Below are positions 10,782-20,642 of a stretch of 64,000 bases of DNA, one piece after another (position 1 is the stretch's first letter; each line of letters starts with the position of its first letter). A program made the position numbers and the translations under genes. This DNA comes from Zymoseptoria tritici IPO323 (taxonomy: Eukaryota; Ascomycota; Dothideomycetes; Mycosphaerellales; Mycosphaerellaceae). Location: NCBI RefSeq assembly GCF_000219625.1, contig NC_018216.1, positions 868,001 to 932,000 of the forward strand, in the 5' to 3' direction. The notes beneath the pieces were generated by a model. That model made no database searches and was not told the origin of the DNA. It was given only the letters and a program-made list of their open reading frames with translations.

Positions 10782-11177
10782 TACTTGTCGAGTGTGTTGG
10801 AGGGCGTATGAGTACTGTGCAGTGGCTGTGGGGTTGAGCAATCTGATCAGATGTATTTGTCCGTTGAATTTACTTCTCCGCCATCGATTTCAGCCCCTTT
10901 CGCTTGATACCCTGCCAATGTTGGAGTTGTGGACGACAGCGCCCAGTGCAGAAGCTCCAGCTCAGTCACATCCAACGTGGGGTCCAGCCGTTAAACTCAG
11001 GAGCAGAGATCGTGTGCGACCTCGTTGTGCCCTATTGGTAGCGAAGATGCTCGTGGTTACCATCTCGCGACCACAAGAAGATCACGAGATGTTCTAGAAG
11101 GGGGCAGAGAATACGACAGACCAGCCGTAAGTATGTAGGAAGTCGTGATGATGTCGATTTTCACGTTCTTGCCGCGT
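10782..11177. other. convergent intergenic region
   Basis: This 396 bp stretch lies between two converging genes and presumably holds both 3' UTRs. I see no coding frame or repeat worth reporting. Confidence 0.5.
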
Positions 11178-11954
11178 CTATCGCACATATTTGTCCATGA
11201 ACCTCCGGTGGAAGTCACTTCGCAGCAAGTCGTTCACGAATCGCTTCTCCTTTCCTCGCTCCTCCGTCCCTCTGCCCTGATTCTTAAAGACCACATCGTC
11301 GTCCCACCTCCGCTTTACTCCATAATCGCCATCCTTACTTCTCCCATCATTCAATAGCGGATTGCCCAGAGCAATGTCTTTCTCCCGCTGCTCCTCGTCC
11401 TTCTTCGCTTGTTCCGCCGCTGCCTTTGCTGCAGCTTCTGCACGCTCCGCCTTGATCTTAGCGAGCTCGCGCATGAGTTCTGCCGTCTCGTCTTCTTCGT
11501 CATCGTCGTCGTCTTCTGAATCCGACGAAGACGATGATGCGTCTGAATCGGCATCGATGTCGCGCGTCTCTTCCAGTACTCGCCGCTTCTTCGCCTCGTA
11601 GTCCTCTTCCGGTTCGCCGTCCAGCCCAGGCTCCACCGTTCCGATCTTCCGCTTGACTCCGCCAGCATTGTCCTCCTCGACTGCCTCCAGCTGCAATGTC
11701 TGTTTCTGTATTGACACCTCATCTTCGTCCTCGTCTGTGATCTCGCGGCCTTCTTTCTTCGCGTAATGCTTCGCCTCTGCGCGCAAGAGCTCGGCGCGAA
11801 GATCGCGCTTTGCTTGCTCCGCCGGTGTACCTTGATTTTGCTGGCGGTATTTGAGGGTTTTGTGTGCGGGTAGAAGGCGCTGATGGTAGGCCTCGCCACG
11901 AGCGGCTTCTTTGCCTCGAGCCGGATCGAATGTCGGTCTGTGGGCGGTTGTCAT
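11178..11954 (-). CDS. cwc15: pre-mRNA-splicing factor Cwc15/Cwf15
   Basis: The 258-residue protein carries both diagnostic ends of the Cwc15 family. The N-terminus is MTTAHRPTFDPARGK, and the C-terminus has a VKRRWDDDVVFKNQ block followed by FVNDLLRSDFHRRFMDKYVR. Between them is an acidic Asp/Glu/Ser run and an Ala/Glu/Lys helix, also typical. Cwc15 is a small, largely extended subunit of the Prp19-associated (NTC/Cef1) complex in the active spliceosome. The frame is open three codons further upstream (MFK), but the MTTAHRPTF start matches the family, so 11954 is preferred. The start lies 217 bp from the divergent start of rrp45, so two RNA-processing genes may share a promoter. Confidence 0.95.
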   Translation of the reverse strand: MTTAHRPTFDPARGKEAARGEAYHQRLLPAHKTLKYRQQNQGTPAEQAKRDLRAELLRAEAKHYAKKEGREITDEDEDEVSIQKQTLQLEAVEEDNAGGVKRKIGTVEPGLDGEPEEDYEAKKRRVLEETRDIDADSDASSSSSDSEDDDDDEEDETAELMRELAKIKAERAEAAAKAAAEQAKKDEEQREKDIALGNPLLNDGRSKDGDYGVKRRWDDDVVFKNQGRGTEERGKEKRFVNDLLRSDFHRRFMDKYVR

Positions 11955-12171
11955 CTTGAACAATGGTTCCTGAGATGTTTCGTGTGTAGATGTTCGTTGG
12001 TAGGAGTAGAGGGTGCCCCAGGTCGTACAGATTTTAGCCTGCCCGGACTCATCCCCGCCGCGCTAGTTTTACATGACGATCCTCTTCACATGCAAACTTT
12101 GGTACTTCACTTTTGACTCAAAATCCCAAGCACAACAATGCGGTAGTATCGAGCTCTCCATATCGCCCAAC
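11955..12171. promoter_or_regulatory. bidirectional promoter, cwc15 / rrp45
   Basis: Only 217 bp separate the two start codons, so the two RNA-processing genes must share this promoter region. No specific factor site could be assigned by eye. Confidence 0.6.
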
Positions 12172-13101
12172 ATGCCGCAAGAGGCTGAACCATCGAAGAA
12201 TGAGCGCGACTTTCTTCTCTCTGCTCTCCGGGAGAACATCCGCCTCGACAACAGAGCCTTCGATCAGTTCCGGCCCATTGAGCTGGCATTTGGCGACGAA
12301 TATGGCGTATGTGACGTACGGCTGGGCAAGACGAGGGTCATGGTCGCCATCTCAGCAGAAGTCATCGCGCCCTATACGGATCGAAAGTTCGACGGCGTTT
12401 TCACCATTTCCACCGAATTAAGTCCTATCGCGAGTCCAGCGTTTGAAGTCGGCCGGTAAGAAAGAGCTTAGGAACATTGGCGAATGGATGGCTGACGAAT
12501 GTTCAGACAAGACCAGACTGAGATCCTCCTCTCACGCCTCCTCGAAAAGACAATTCGTCGAAGTGGTGCACTAGATACCGAGAGTCTTTGCATCATTGCG
12601 GGCTCAAAATGTTTCCACATTCGCGCCGACATTCACGTTCTCGACCACGATGGAAACATCATAGATGCTGCATGTGTTGCGCTTGTGGCCGCACTCATGC
12701 ACTTCCGCCGACCGGACATCGAAATTCACGGGGAGGAGGTCACAGTCTTCAGCCTGCAAGAGAGGGAGCCGGTGAAGTTGCAGATGCAGCATCAGCCTTT
12801 CTGCATTACAACAAGCTACTACGAAAGCGGAGAGGTCATGTTGCAAGACGCGACATTGCTCGAGGAGCATTGCAGGGAAGGGGAGGTCGTAGTGAGCATC
12901 AATCGCTTTGGAGAAGTTTGTCAGATTGCAAAGTACGGCGGTGCACCTGTCGACGGTCTGAGTGTTCTGAACTGCACCACAGCGGCACTGGAGAAGGCGA
13001 AGTGGCTGGACAAATTCGTGAAATTCAAGTTGGAAGAGGATGATAATAAGAGGGACAAAGGTGGCTTGATGGCAGAGCTGAGCGCCGAGAACGAGAGATG
13101 A
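12172..13101 (+). CDS. rrp45: exosome complex subunit Rrp45 (EXOSC9-like)
   Basis: Two exons, 12172-12455 and 12507-13101, give 292 residues. The 51 nt intron has a GTAAGA donor, a GCTGAC branch site and a CAG acceptor, and it restores the frame through VGRQDQTE. The protein is an RNase PH-fold subunit of the exosome core ring. It starts with the NERDFLLSALRENIRLDNR block, followed by GVCDVRLGKTRVMVAISAEV, and has the second-half motif FCITTSYYESGEVMLQDAT seen in Rrp45/EXOSC9. This subunit is not itself catalytic; it helps form the hexameric channel for 3'-5' RNA decay and rRNA processing. The length is near that of yeast Rrp45 (305). Upstream in-frame ATGs exist (12073), but MPQEAEPSKNERDF fits the family start. 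Confidence 0.93.
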
Positions 13102-14180
13102 GGGGGTGGCCACCTCAGTGGCCAAGTATGCGCCCTCTTCAAGCCGTCGGCAGAGCACTGCCATGACATACCACGCGAAACAGACAGCGGTTGGCGAACA
13201 GGCACGCCGAGCCAACCAGCTCTGAGAAGGAGCAGTAATGAACCTGCCACAGTTTGGGAGGCCGACTATCAGAGATGCCGGCAGGGACGGCGATCCGGAG
13301 GCATACTAGAACAATTGACGTTGGTCCAAACCGATCGCCATGCTGAACGAAGCCACGGGGTCGTGTCATTCTGAGAACCAGCTCTGCCGGATGCACCGAA
13401 TCGCGCCCTCTGTGCACATGCACGTGATTGTGCCTTTCACATGCTCCATGCGCCATCATGCTCCATTCTGCCACTCTGCCGCACAGCGCTACTACATAAG
13501 CTCTTTCTTACCTTAAAGCATTCCTCTTTGCGACATCCACCTTCTACACCAACCAGTTGCCTCAAGTTCTAGCAAGCATCAATCTACATCTACAACAAGG
13601 TCTTCCACCTCTTTCACCTCGGTCACAACCACCACTGCTGTCACGAGCACGGCAGGTACTCCCACAATCATCCCCTTTCGCTGGCTTCACAACCTCGATC
13701 CGAATACTCAAACCTGATAGATCAAGGCTCGTCGACCAAGGGACGTCACTGCCCATCAATCATTGCTTCACAGACCGCTCCTCATACGGCTTCACAACCG
13801 GTACGTCCGCCCCGAGACGAGTCACTGAAGCACTGGACATGGCGGCCACTCAAACACAAGTACCACCTCCCAGCATCGGCTCGGAGAAAGTTCAGCATTC
13901 GACGTCCAGCTGAGTGCTCAAGTGCTTGCGATTGGCAGCCACTTCATCTCTCTTGGAACATCACATACATCCGCAGAGAACCTAGACTGACCATCGGCCA
14001 AGCCCTCTAGGACTACATTTCAGGCCACTTGACAAGCGTCAGCAGGTCGGCACTCGCCTCACCTAGCGCTGAGCCCAGGCTTGACATCCGCAACTGGGAC
14101 ATCTGCAACAGGGACGCATCTGCAGCGCACTCCCTACACATCCTCGATCACATTCCGTATCTCGGAGGACATGACTTGAC
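13102..14180. other. 1.1 kb upstream region of the 14181 gene
   Basis: This stretch contains a TATA-like ACATAAG at about 13493 followed by pyrimidine-rich, CATC/CACC-type sequence, which resembles a fungal transcription start region. Downstream are several short frames and one ATG-free open stretch (13573-14007). None has recognisable protein character, so a long 5' UTR, possibly with spliced introns, is the simplest reading. Confidence 0.4.
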
Positions 14181-17100
14181 ATGCGCCCGATCATTTCGAA
14201 AGGCGAACACTCCTTTGAATCTTCATTGACAGACGTGAATCACGTCGAGGTCTCTGGTGGAAGTGATTACCGCCAAGAGAATCTCGCAGCTATGGGTCTA
14301 TTCGATCTCGGATTCAAGGAAGATGGCGGCAACAGTTGGGATTTTCGGAAAATTTTCAATAGCAAGGACCCGAACACAACCTTGAACACTCAACTTCCGA
14401 GCAACAAAGACCCTAGCACGCCCACAAACGCAAGACAAGCTTCGCGGCCAAACGCTCTGCGGAACAAAAGAGCTGCAGCTTCTTTCATGGACCCCGGTCA
14501 TTCGTCGAAGAAAATCAAGATGGAGGAGAGCCCCGATCAACTCTCAACTAATCGTCGTCGATCCTCTTGTCAATCCAGTCGATTTGACAAGCCGCCAGCA
14601 AACTCGAGGTCATCGAACTTTCCTCCAAGATCCAAATCAAAACTCGAGGTCATTGAGCTATCGAGCGGCGACGATGAGGCGCCGATCAGGATCGACCCGG
14701 TTGCGCGGATGCGCGTCAACACCTTTCGCCCTTCTGATCGCGCTTCTGGATTTAGCAGACCCGCCCACAGCAAATACAAGCCGGTTCCAATGGATGCGGA
14801 ACCAATGGATGCGGAACCAATGATTCAGCAGAGCCAGTTCGACACAACGGATGCGAAACCATTGATCCAGCAGAGCCTGTTCGATACAACGGATGCGAAG
14901 CCCATTGTCCAGCAACTTCGGTTCGATACAACGCCCGCAAAGGCACAGGGTCCGTTCATGATCGAGGAAGAGAGCTCTGAGGATGAAGCCACAACTACTG
15001 CGACCGCTTTCATGGCTCAGACCGCGCAGACCAGCTTTGCTGCGAAACCTGTCGTTGTAAAACCAACCCTGCCGGAAAACGTCAAGGCCGCTCAGCGTAA
15101 AGAAAGTGAGCGTCTGAGATTGGAAGCACTGCGAAAGAAATCGAACCCGAGCGCAGCAAATGGTCGTAAGGACACACCAGCGGGCATTGTTGCTCCCCGT
15201 TCAGGCTCGATGAGGTCTCCTGTTGGGCTACCTCGGGCGAATGGCCTCAACGCCCCGAAGCGCCCCTTGACAAAAGCTCTGCCACATATGCCATTGACTC
15301 TACCAGCTGGGCATCTTCAACGAAGATTGGCGCCACCAGGGCAGAAGCCGAAGGCGTTGAGCGACAAAGCAAATAAAAACTTGTCGACCAATGGAACCAG
15401 CGCCATTGACTCAAAGGCATCGGCAAACGACAGCCGCGGACAGTCGCACGGCACAAGACCGGATCTTGCCACCAATCAAGCCGAATTGTCCAACTCCCCA
15501 GACACGGAGGTTCCTTCAGTGAAAAACCAGGATGGCAGGTCACCGCTCGACATGCGTGCATCACAGCCCATCGATCTCGCCCGAAAGATCGAGAACGATA
15601 ATAAGAAGGCCTTGAGCGAATTGAACGCCATAAGGACTCAGTCGAGCGTAAAGGCCGCCCGAGCTGCAAAGCTCGAAAGTCTGCGAGCAGCAAAACGCGA
15701 CGACCTGAAGAGAGCGGCCGAGCAAGCCGATCTCGAAGCGAAACAGCGTACCGAGGAGACGAGTCGTCGCCTGATTGAGAGTCGTCTTGAACGCGAGGCC
15801 AAGGAGGAACAGGAGCGCGTTGAGAGGCGAGCAACCGCTCAGAGACTGGCGGAGAGCAGTAAGGCGTCGCTTCAGGTCGTGAACAAGGAGCGCGCACAAC
15901 AAGAAAAGGAGCGAAGGGCCCAAAAGTCTACTGAGAACGAAGCTATGCTGGAGCTGAAACGGACAAAGGCCGACAGGGCGCAAAAGCTCAAGGAGCGGAA
16001 CGCTCGAAATGCGCAGGCTGACATGGACGCTGAGGCAAAGAAGAATGCTGAGGCGAGCCGTACTGACGGTCTTGTACTCGTCAATGCCCCTGAACCAATA
16101 CCTACGGGTTCACAGCTTGAAGCTGCCCAACCCACGAAAGCTGGCCCATTCTCGCTGAACAGCGCGGCTGGGACAAGTGCGATGGAGCAGCGCGCTAATC
16201 AACATGCTCCTTCCGCTTACATGCCGCTAACTGCCAAGATTGCGAATCACGCCAGGCAGACTCAGCCAGGCGCTGTCATTGCCAATCCCCATCGCCCGGG
16301 TCAGCACCAGGGCCGCGCGGCCGAGACCAACAACTCCATTGCATCCCAAATCAAAGCCATCGGGTCCATCACAGCACCCGATGGACGTCTTTACCTCTGG
16401 CGGGAGATTGGCGACCAAACCTGGGCGGAGACAATCAACTTTTGGAAAGAAGTGACAGGGGTAGCGAAAGGCGAAGACTCCCTACGCAAGCGGTTCAGGG
16501 CGCTCAAGGTTCTGGTTGATCATACCGAAGCGGATATTGGCCTGATGAAACAGCTGGCCGTTGGCGACAAGGAAGCAGAAATTCGAATTAACAGACTTGC
16601 TCACGAGGTGTGCGCTGTTCCGACAGCCGAACCACAGAGGCCGACAGTTCGTCTCGCGGTTCGCAAAGATTCATCGGTGGCGATTGCCCCTCGGATTAAT
16701 CCTCCAACATTTCCTCCACCTGTTCCAGCACCACGAGTTGATACTGCGATCCTCGAGAATCCTCGCGACGATCCAGCGCAATATGCGGAAAAGCATCTCG
16801 CCCACGCCGCGCAAAGGCCAACAACCGGTGGCAAACAGCTGACTGCCGAATTCCTAGCCTCCTTGACACAGAACGTTGTCGCGGCGTGCGAGGAAGCCAG
16901 CATCCAAGATACAGAGTCTGAACCAGAGTCTGATATGGAGCTGGAGGACTATTGCTACAGAGTCTACCACATCGTCCGTCGCGAGTTCACTCTTGATGAT
17001 GCGAACGAAGGCTACGAAGTCGATGACATGCCCTGGCGGGAGTGCTGCGAGGCACGCGAGAGCGTGGAAGAGGCAAACTCTGCAGCCAAGAAATACGTTC

Positions 17101-17735
17101 GTTTCAACCGAGTGCCAAAGTTCAGGCATCCCGACGAAGAACACGAAGAAGGGTCAGGTCATGGGCTGATCAGGGCCTTGCATGCAGCAGACATCGACAA
17201 CGAAGACGATGCGCACGCCGATACCGGCGACGAAGCAGATGACAGCGATCCGCTGGCCACTGAGCGGAGGTCACATCCATCATCGCATGCTCCTGTTACC
17301 GGGGATGAAATGTACTTTTACCTCCAACGGGGCCGCAACGAAGTCCAGGTGCGCGTTGTTGCCCAGCTGCGCCTGGCGTGGGCGAAAAAGCGACCCAAGA
17401 GCAAGAAGGGCTGGTTGAGCAGAACCTGCTGGCGAGTGAGAAAGCGCATCTGCTCCGACGCCCTGTTCGATGAGGCTGTGGCAGAGGACGTTGACACAGC
17501 GTCGTACACTGACCTATCATTGGCTAATTCCGTGGCCATCCAGTACTTTGTCGACAAAACGGTGAAGCCATCGAACACAGACCTTGATAGTTTCTGCAAA
17601 GAGAAGTCCGAGGTACTTCACAATCTTTTGGAGAAATCGAACGATGGCGACGTCTTCAAGGGCCAGGCTCAGGTGGGCGAGGACTCCGTCGAGGTGTGGG
17701 TTGAAAAATCGAGGTTGGCTGGTCCCAGGAACTGA
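14181..17735 (+). CDS. large hypothetical protein with coiled coil and SANT/Myb-like segment
   Basis: One 1184-codon frame; an internal ATG at 14292 (MGLFDLGFKEDGG) could be the true start. The family is not recognised. The N-terminal 200 residues are disordered and include a predicted-looking SUMO-interacting type stretch (VIELSSGDDEAP). A short tandem repeat follows near residues 201-255 (MDAEP units, then copies of FDTTDAKP with QQ). Residues about 480-620 form a highly charged Arg/Glu/Lys coiled coil. Near residue 735, GRLYLWREIGDQTWAETINF and the following SLRKRFRALK resemble a Myb/SANT-like helix triad as seen in fungal DNA-binding proteins. The C-terminal 300 residues contain acidic segments and a globular-looking end. 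A nuclear, possibly chromatin-linked role is inference from these features only. Confidence 0.7.
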   Translation: MRPIISKGEHSFESSLTDVNHVEVSGGSDYRQENLAAMGLFDLGFKEDGGNSWDFRKIFNSKDPNTTLNTQLPSNKDPSTPTNARQASRPNALRNKRAAASFMDPGHSSKKIKMEESPDQLSTNRRRSSCQSSRFDKPPANSRSSNFPPRSKSKLEVIELSSGDDEAPIRIDPVARMRVNTFRPSDRASGFSRPAHSKYKPVPMDAEPMDAEPMIQQSQFDTTDAKPLIQQSLFDTTDAKPIVQQLRFDTTPAKAQGPFMIEEESSEDEATTTATAFMAQTAQTSFAAKPVVVKPTLPENVKAAQRKESERLRLEALRKKSNPSAANGRKDTPAGIVAPRSGSMRSPVGLPRANGLNAPKRPLTKALPHMPLTLPAGHLQRRLAPPGQKPKALSDKANKNLSTNGTSAIDSKASANDSRGQSHGTRPDLATNQAELSNSPDTEVPSVKNQDGRSPLDMRASQPIDLARKIENDNKKALSELNAIRTQSSVKAARAAKLESLRAAKRDDLKRAAEQADLEAKQRTEETSRRLIESRLEREAKEEQERVERRATAQRLAESSKASLQVVNKERAQQEKERRAQKSTENEAMLELKRTKADRAQKLKERNARNAQADMDAEAKKNAEASRTDGLVLVNAPEPIPTGSQLEAAQPTKAGPFSLNSAAGTSAMEQRANQHAPSAYMPLTAKIANHARQTQPGAVIANPHRPGQHQGRAAETNNSIASQIKAIGSITAPDGRLYLWREIGDQTWAETINFWKEVTGVAKGEDSLRKRFRALKVLVDHTEADIGLMKQLAVGDKEAEIRINRLAHEVCAVPTAEPQRPTVRLAVRKDSSVAIAPRINPPTFPPPVPAPRVDTAILENPRDDPAQYAEKHLAHAAQRPTTGGKQLTAEFLASLTQNVVAACEEASIQDTESEPESDMELEDYCYRVYHIVRREFTLDDANEGYEVDDMPWRECCEARESVEEANSAAKKYVRFNRVPKFRHPDEEHEEGSGHGLIRALHAADIDNEDDAHADTGDEADDSDPLATERRSHPSSHAPVTGDEMYFYLQRGRNEVQVRVVAQLRLAWAKKRPKSKKGWLSRTCWRVRKRICSDALFDEAVAEDVDTASYTDLSLANSVAIQYFVDKTVKPSNTDLDSFCKEKSEVLHNLLEKSNDGDVFKGQAQVGEDSVEVWVEKSRLAGPRN
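14781..14940 (+). repeat. short in-frame tandem repeats
   Basis: Inside the preceding gene, a 15 bp unit (GATGCGGAACCAATG type, encoding MDAEP) is repeated, followed by about three 45-48 bp units encoding FDTTDAKP-x-x-QQ. The units remain in frame, so they lengthen a disordered segment without disrupting the protein. Confidence 0.7.
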
Positions 17736-18174
17736 GGTTGAGAAATATGGACATTGCGTGCCATTTACTTGATCCTTTCGCAGACGGCCAACATATGCTG
17801 CTTGCATACGTCTCTGGGGCTTCCCTTCTTTTGTGCTGCCGAAAGCATGCTGTGTGGCTGTTCTTGTGCTCGCGCCGGGTGGCAAAGGATGCCCATGTGC
17901 AATACTGAGGCTTCCTGCGCATGGTCCGTGAGCGTCTAAATATATTCTACATCAGACCAGTTTGAACTCGATTTCATTCAAGCCGCCATCTTGCGCCTGA
18001 TGATATCAGGGCGGCGCTGGTCCATTATCTTCAATTCTTTCGGCTCCCGCCGCGCTCGTGGTGCTCCCACGTGTGAGCAATGATAGTTGCACTGCATGGT
18101 CCCACGTTACATCTCAAAGAAAAGCTACCACCGATGCCACCTCGTTCTTTGCTCCAAACACACTTGTAAGGCGA
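17736..18174. other. intergenic, same-strand genes
   Basis: This 439 bp stretch has no supported feature. The open frame that continues into the next gene upstream of 18175 has only a GTG at 18058, which is not an acceptable fungal start. Confidence 0.4.
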
Positions 18175-18678
18175 ATGAGGCTCACCATCTACCACCATCA
18201 GCAGGAAAAACCCACCTACCGGCGTTTCGATCGAACAAGCCAGGACATGCGCGATCAGGCGAACACATCCAAATCAACCACGAGTGACAAGCAGATAGCG
18301 TCGAGCGAACGTCTACAAAAGCGGCTTGATGAGGCCTCTCTCAATAAAGCAGCAAACCGCCGCATGGAGGATCGAGACAAGGCTCCGCCAACGGCTGCAG
18401 ATACTGCTGATCAAAATTCAGCCTCATCGCGCACACACAGCAGCTCCCGCCGACGGAGCGCATCATCTTTGGTGGCAACAGCGAGCAGTGCTGGTCAAAG
18501 GCGGGCGGGCCACAGCGGTGGGCAGATCGAGGAGAAATCGTGTCGAGAGCCTCCAACCGATCGAGGCGAGTATTATATTCGGCGATATCGAAAGGAAGTC
18601 AGAACAGCATATGGCACTGCAATCCTAGAGGTCAAGGAGTACGCATATTTTCCTCCACGACGGGGCAGGTCCGCATGA
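18175..18678 (+). CDS. small hypothetical protein, Ser/Arg-rich
   Basis: An ATG frame of 167 codons; no family is recognised. The first 90 residues are polar and charged. The middle is rich in Ser, Arg and Ala, and the C-terminus contains a more ordered-looking stretch (GEYYIRRYRKEVRTAYGTAI, then EVKEYAYFPPRRGRSA). There is no signal peptide or membrane segment. The tail with alternating aromatic and basic residues is the main reason to believe that this is coding. It could instead be the last exon of a longer gene, because the frame is open upstream to about 18058. Confidence 0.4.
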   Translation: MRLTIYHHQQEKPTYRRFDRTSQDMRDQANTSKSTTSDKQIASSERLQKRLDEASLNKAANRRMEDRDKAPPTAADTADQNSASSRTHSSSRRRSASSLVATASSAGQRRAGHSGGQIEEKSCREPPTDRGEYYIRRYRKEVRTAYGTAILEVKEYAYFPPRRGRSA

Positions 18679-19720
18679 TGCAGCGAGTTGGCATGGACAA
18701 TGCAAAGACGCAGGAGCCCCTTCTGACGAGCCCAGCTAGCTTATTTTACATGTGACGAACGGGGCCGCCCGATCCGCACTTGACCTACGGTCGTCTCGGT
18801 GCGGTGATCGTGGTTGACAGCGACATGCCACACCCTTAGCAATGTCGACTATCAAAGTCGTAGTCGGCATGGCGAAGCAGATCCAGTGGAAAGGAGACGA
18901 AGTAGAAGATTGAACAAAGAAAATGATTCCGGATTGGAGATCTGCGATTCGGATGTCGAAATGCTACCCAGTGCTTCTGAACATTGAATTATCTTCTGGT
19001 CTGAAGATCTGCGACGAGGACGCCGTGATCTGCCCAATCCTAGAGTACATCCGGCTTGACCTCAGCGTCTGCAAGTACATCCTGGATGAGGAATTGGAAA
19101 GCCTCGGTCACTTCCGGCGGATTGTGATCCATCCGGAGAGCTGTCCAAGCGTCGTATTTGGCATGTCTGATAGACTCGACCGGCAAGCAGCCTTTTCGGT
19201 AGGCACAGCTCGTCGTAAATGGGCGTCTCAAATTGAAGAAGGTGAAGGCCTCTATCATTCGAAACCACGGCTTTCTTTGTTGACGTACGCCTCCGGCAGA
19301 CCGTCGAAATGTCGTCCGGTCCCTCGTTCACCTCGACCACTTGTGGCGGGTCAAAAGACTGACTGGCCTCAGGGTCGAAAGAGGTCAAAGTACTGTGCAG
19401 CGTACCGTCGTTCGCGATGGCCGGCCCTGTGGACGTGTTGGTTTTGACCAACATTTGCAAACAGATCCACCACGCTCCGGCAAGATCTGACAATCGCTCT
19501 CGCGTTCTTGCGCTGTGATCCGATGGAAGGAAAGATGGTTTGTGCTCCCCAAGTTTTTCCAAACGAGATCAAAGGACGAGTGGACGAACGAGACAGGATC
19601 CGGTGACGGGAGCTTTCACGGGATAGCGTGGTGGCTGGAACGCAGCTCTAGTCATGATGAGCTCGAGCAGCAAAGTCCATACGTCCTCGATCGGTCGTGG
19701 TCACCAGGCCGGCATGGCAC
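18679..19720. other. 1.0 kb gap with competing short frames
   Basis: Between the 18678 stop and the imp1 stop, overlapping frames of 60-175 codons occur on both strands. The most protein-like stretch is on the minus strand (about 19040-19258, containing EAFTFFNLRRPF and DHNPPEVTEAFQFLIQDVL). I found no start, splice or domain to anchor a gene, so it may be a decayed or multi-exon gene. Confidence 0.35.
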
Positions 19721-20436
19721 TCAAACATCGTCCTCAATAGCAGGCTTGAATCCGTCGAATCGTACCAGCTCGGGCAGACTCCACCTCTCAAAGCTGACCT
19801 TTGCCGTGACCTTTCCATTAATCAACGCCATGGGCAAAGGACCGAACATTCGAGAGTCCCGCGAATGAGGCAAATTGTCCCCCACTACCCAGCAGTGTCC
19901 TTCTGGAATCTATGTTCATTGTCAACACCTTGCCCTCTTCAACAAGCTATTTACCCTCGGTTGCTGCGCACCTGTATCATAGCATCGCTCTTATCGGGCG
20001 AGTTCATAAGCACAAAGTCACCGCTCAATGCAATGACCCGCTTGATCGCCCGTCCCTCCTTGACCGGGTGGTCGAAGCTAACAAGATCTCCTGGGATTAC
20101 GCCTCTTCCTCTTCTGTAGTATTTGCTGATGAAGACCCATTCGCCGGAGCTGTAGATTGTAGGCAGCATCGACACGCCGTAGCAATCTACGAAGGTGTAG
20201 AAGTATCCTGTGATAACATGGAACGCCAGAAAACCGATGAGACCGCGCTTGACGAAGGCAGGGACTCGGTTCAACCAGATCTGGGAGAGCGTGGGACTTT
20301 TCGATGCGCCTGGGATGCCGACATTGTGGCTCGAGTGCGATGTGTTGACAGGTTTACGCGATGCGTTGCGGACTGGCTGGAGCAAGGAATGCTTCGGTCG
20401 AATGGTGACGAAACGCCGGAGACTCCATCTCAGCAT
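19721..20436 (-). CDS. imp1: mitochondrial inner membrane protease subunit 1
   Basis: Two exons, 20436-19972 and 19909-19721, give 217 residues. The 62 nt intron uses a GTGCGC donor and a TAG acceptor. Splicing joins DAMIQ to IPEGHCWVVGDN, exactly as expected for the signal peptidase I (S26) fold. The catalytic Ser is S89 in GVSMLPT and the Lys is K132 in AIKRVIALSGD. GDNLPHSRDSR and the final LPMALINGKV block complete the family signature. The N-terminus from the chosen Met (MLRWSLRRFV) is basic and hydroxylated like a mitochondrial presequence, and a hydrophobic segment (about 65-80) would anchor it in the inner membrane. Imp1 cleaves intermembrane-space sorting signals together with Imp2. 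The frame is open to an ATG at 20553, but 20436 gives the better targeting signal. Confidence 0.92.
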
Positions 20437-20642
20437 GTCGATGCTGATGTCGGCGGTCCTCGTTGATGTCTCGATTCGAAGACGTCTCGTCCACCGATCC
20501 CTTGTGAGCCCTGCATGAAGTGGAGCTTCAGCGGAGCTGAGTCCGGCGCGCAATCGAAAAACTTACTGGAACTTCGCGATTTCTTTCTGACATTCTTCAA
20601 ACCGAGCAACTTGACATTTCACATTGACATCACACCACAATC
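20437..20642. promoter_or_regulatory. bidirectional promoter, imp1 / ebp2
   Basis: About 206 bp separate the divergent starts (90 bp if imp1 begins at 20553). Any regulatory sites for imp1 and ebp2 must overlap here. Confidence 0.55.

Noticed and set aside
13573..14007. Open stretch of about 145 codons without an ATG
   Set aside because: No start codon, no acceptor-donor pair linking it to a coding exon, and no recognisable motif; likely 5' leader sequence.
19062..19562. Minus-strand frame of 166 codons between two genes
   Set aside because: It competes with equally long frames on both strands, and has no domain or conserved motif.
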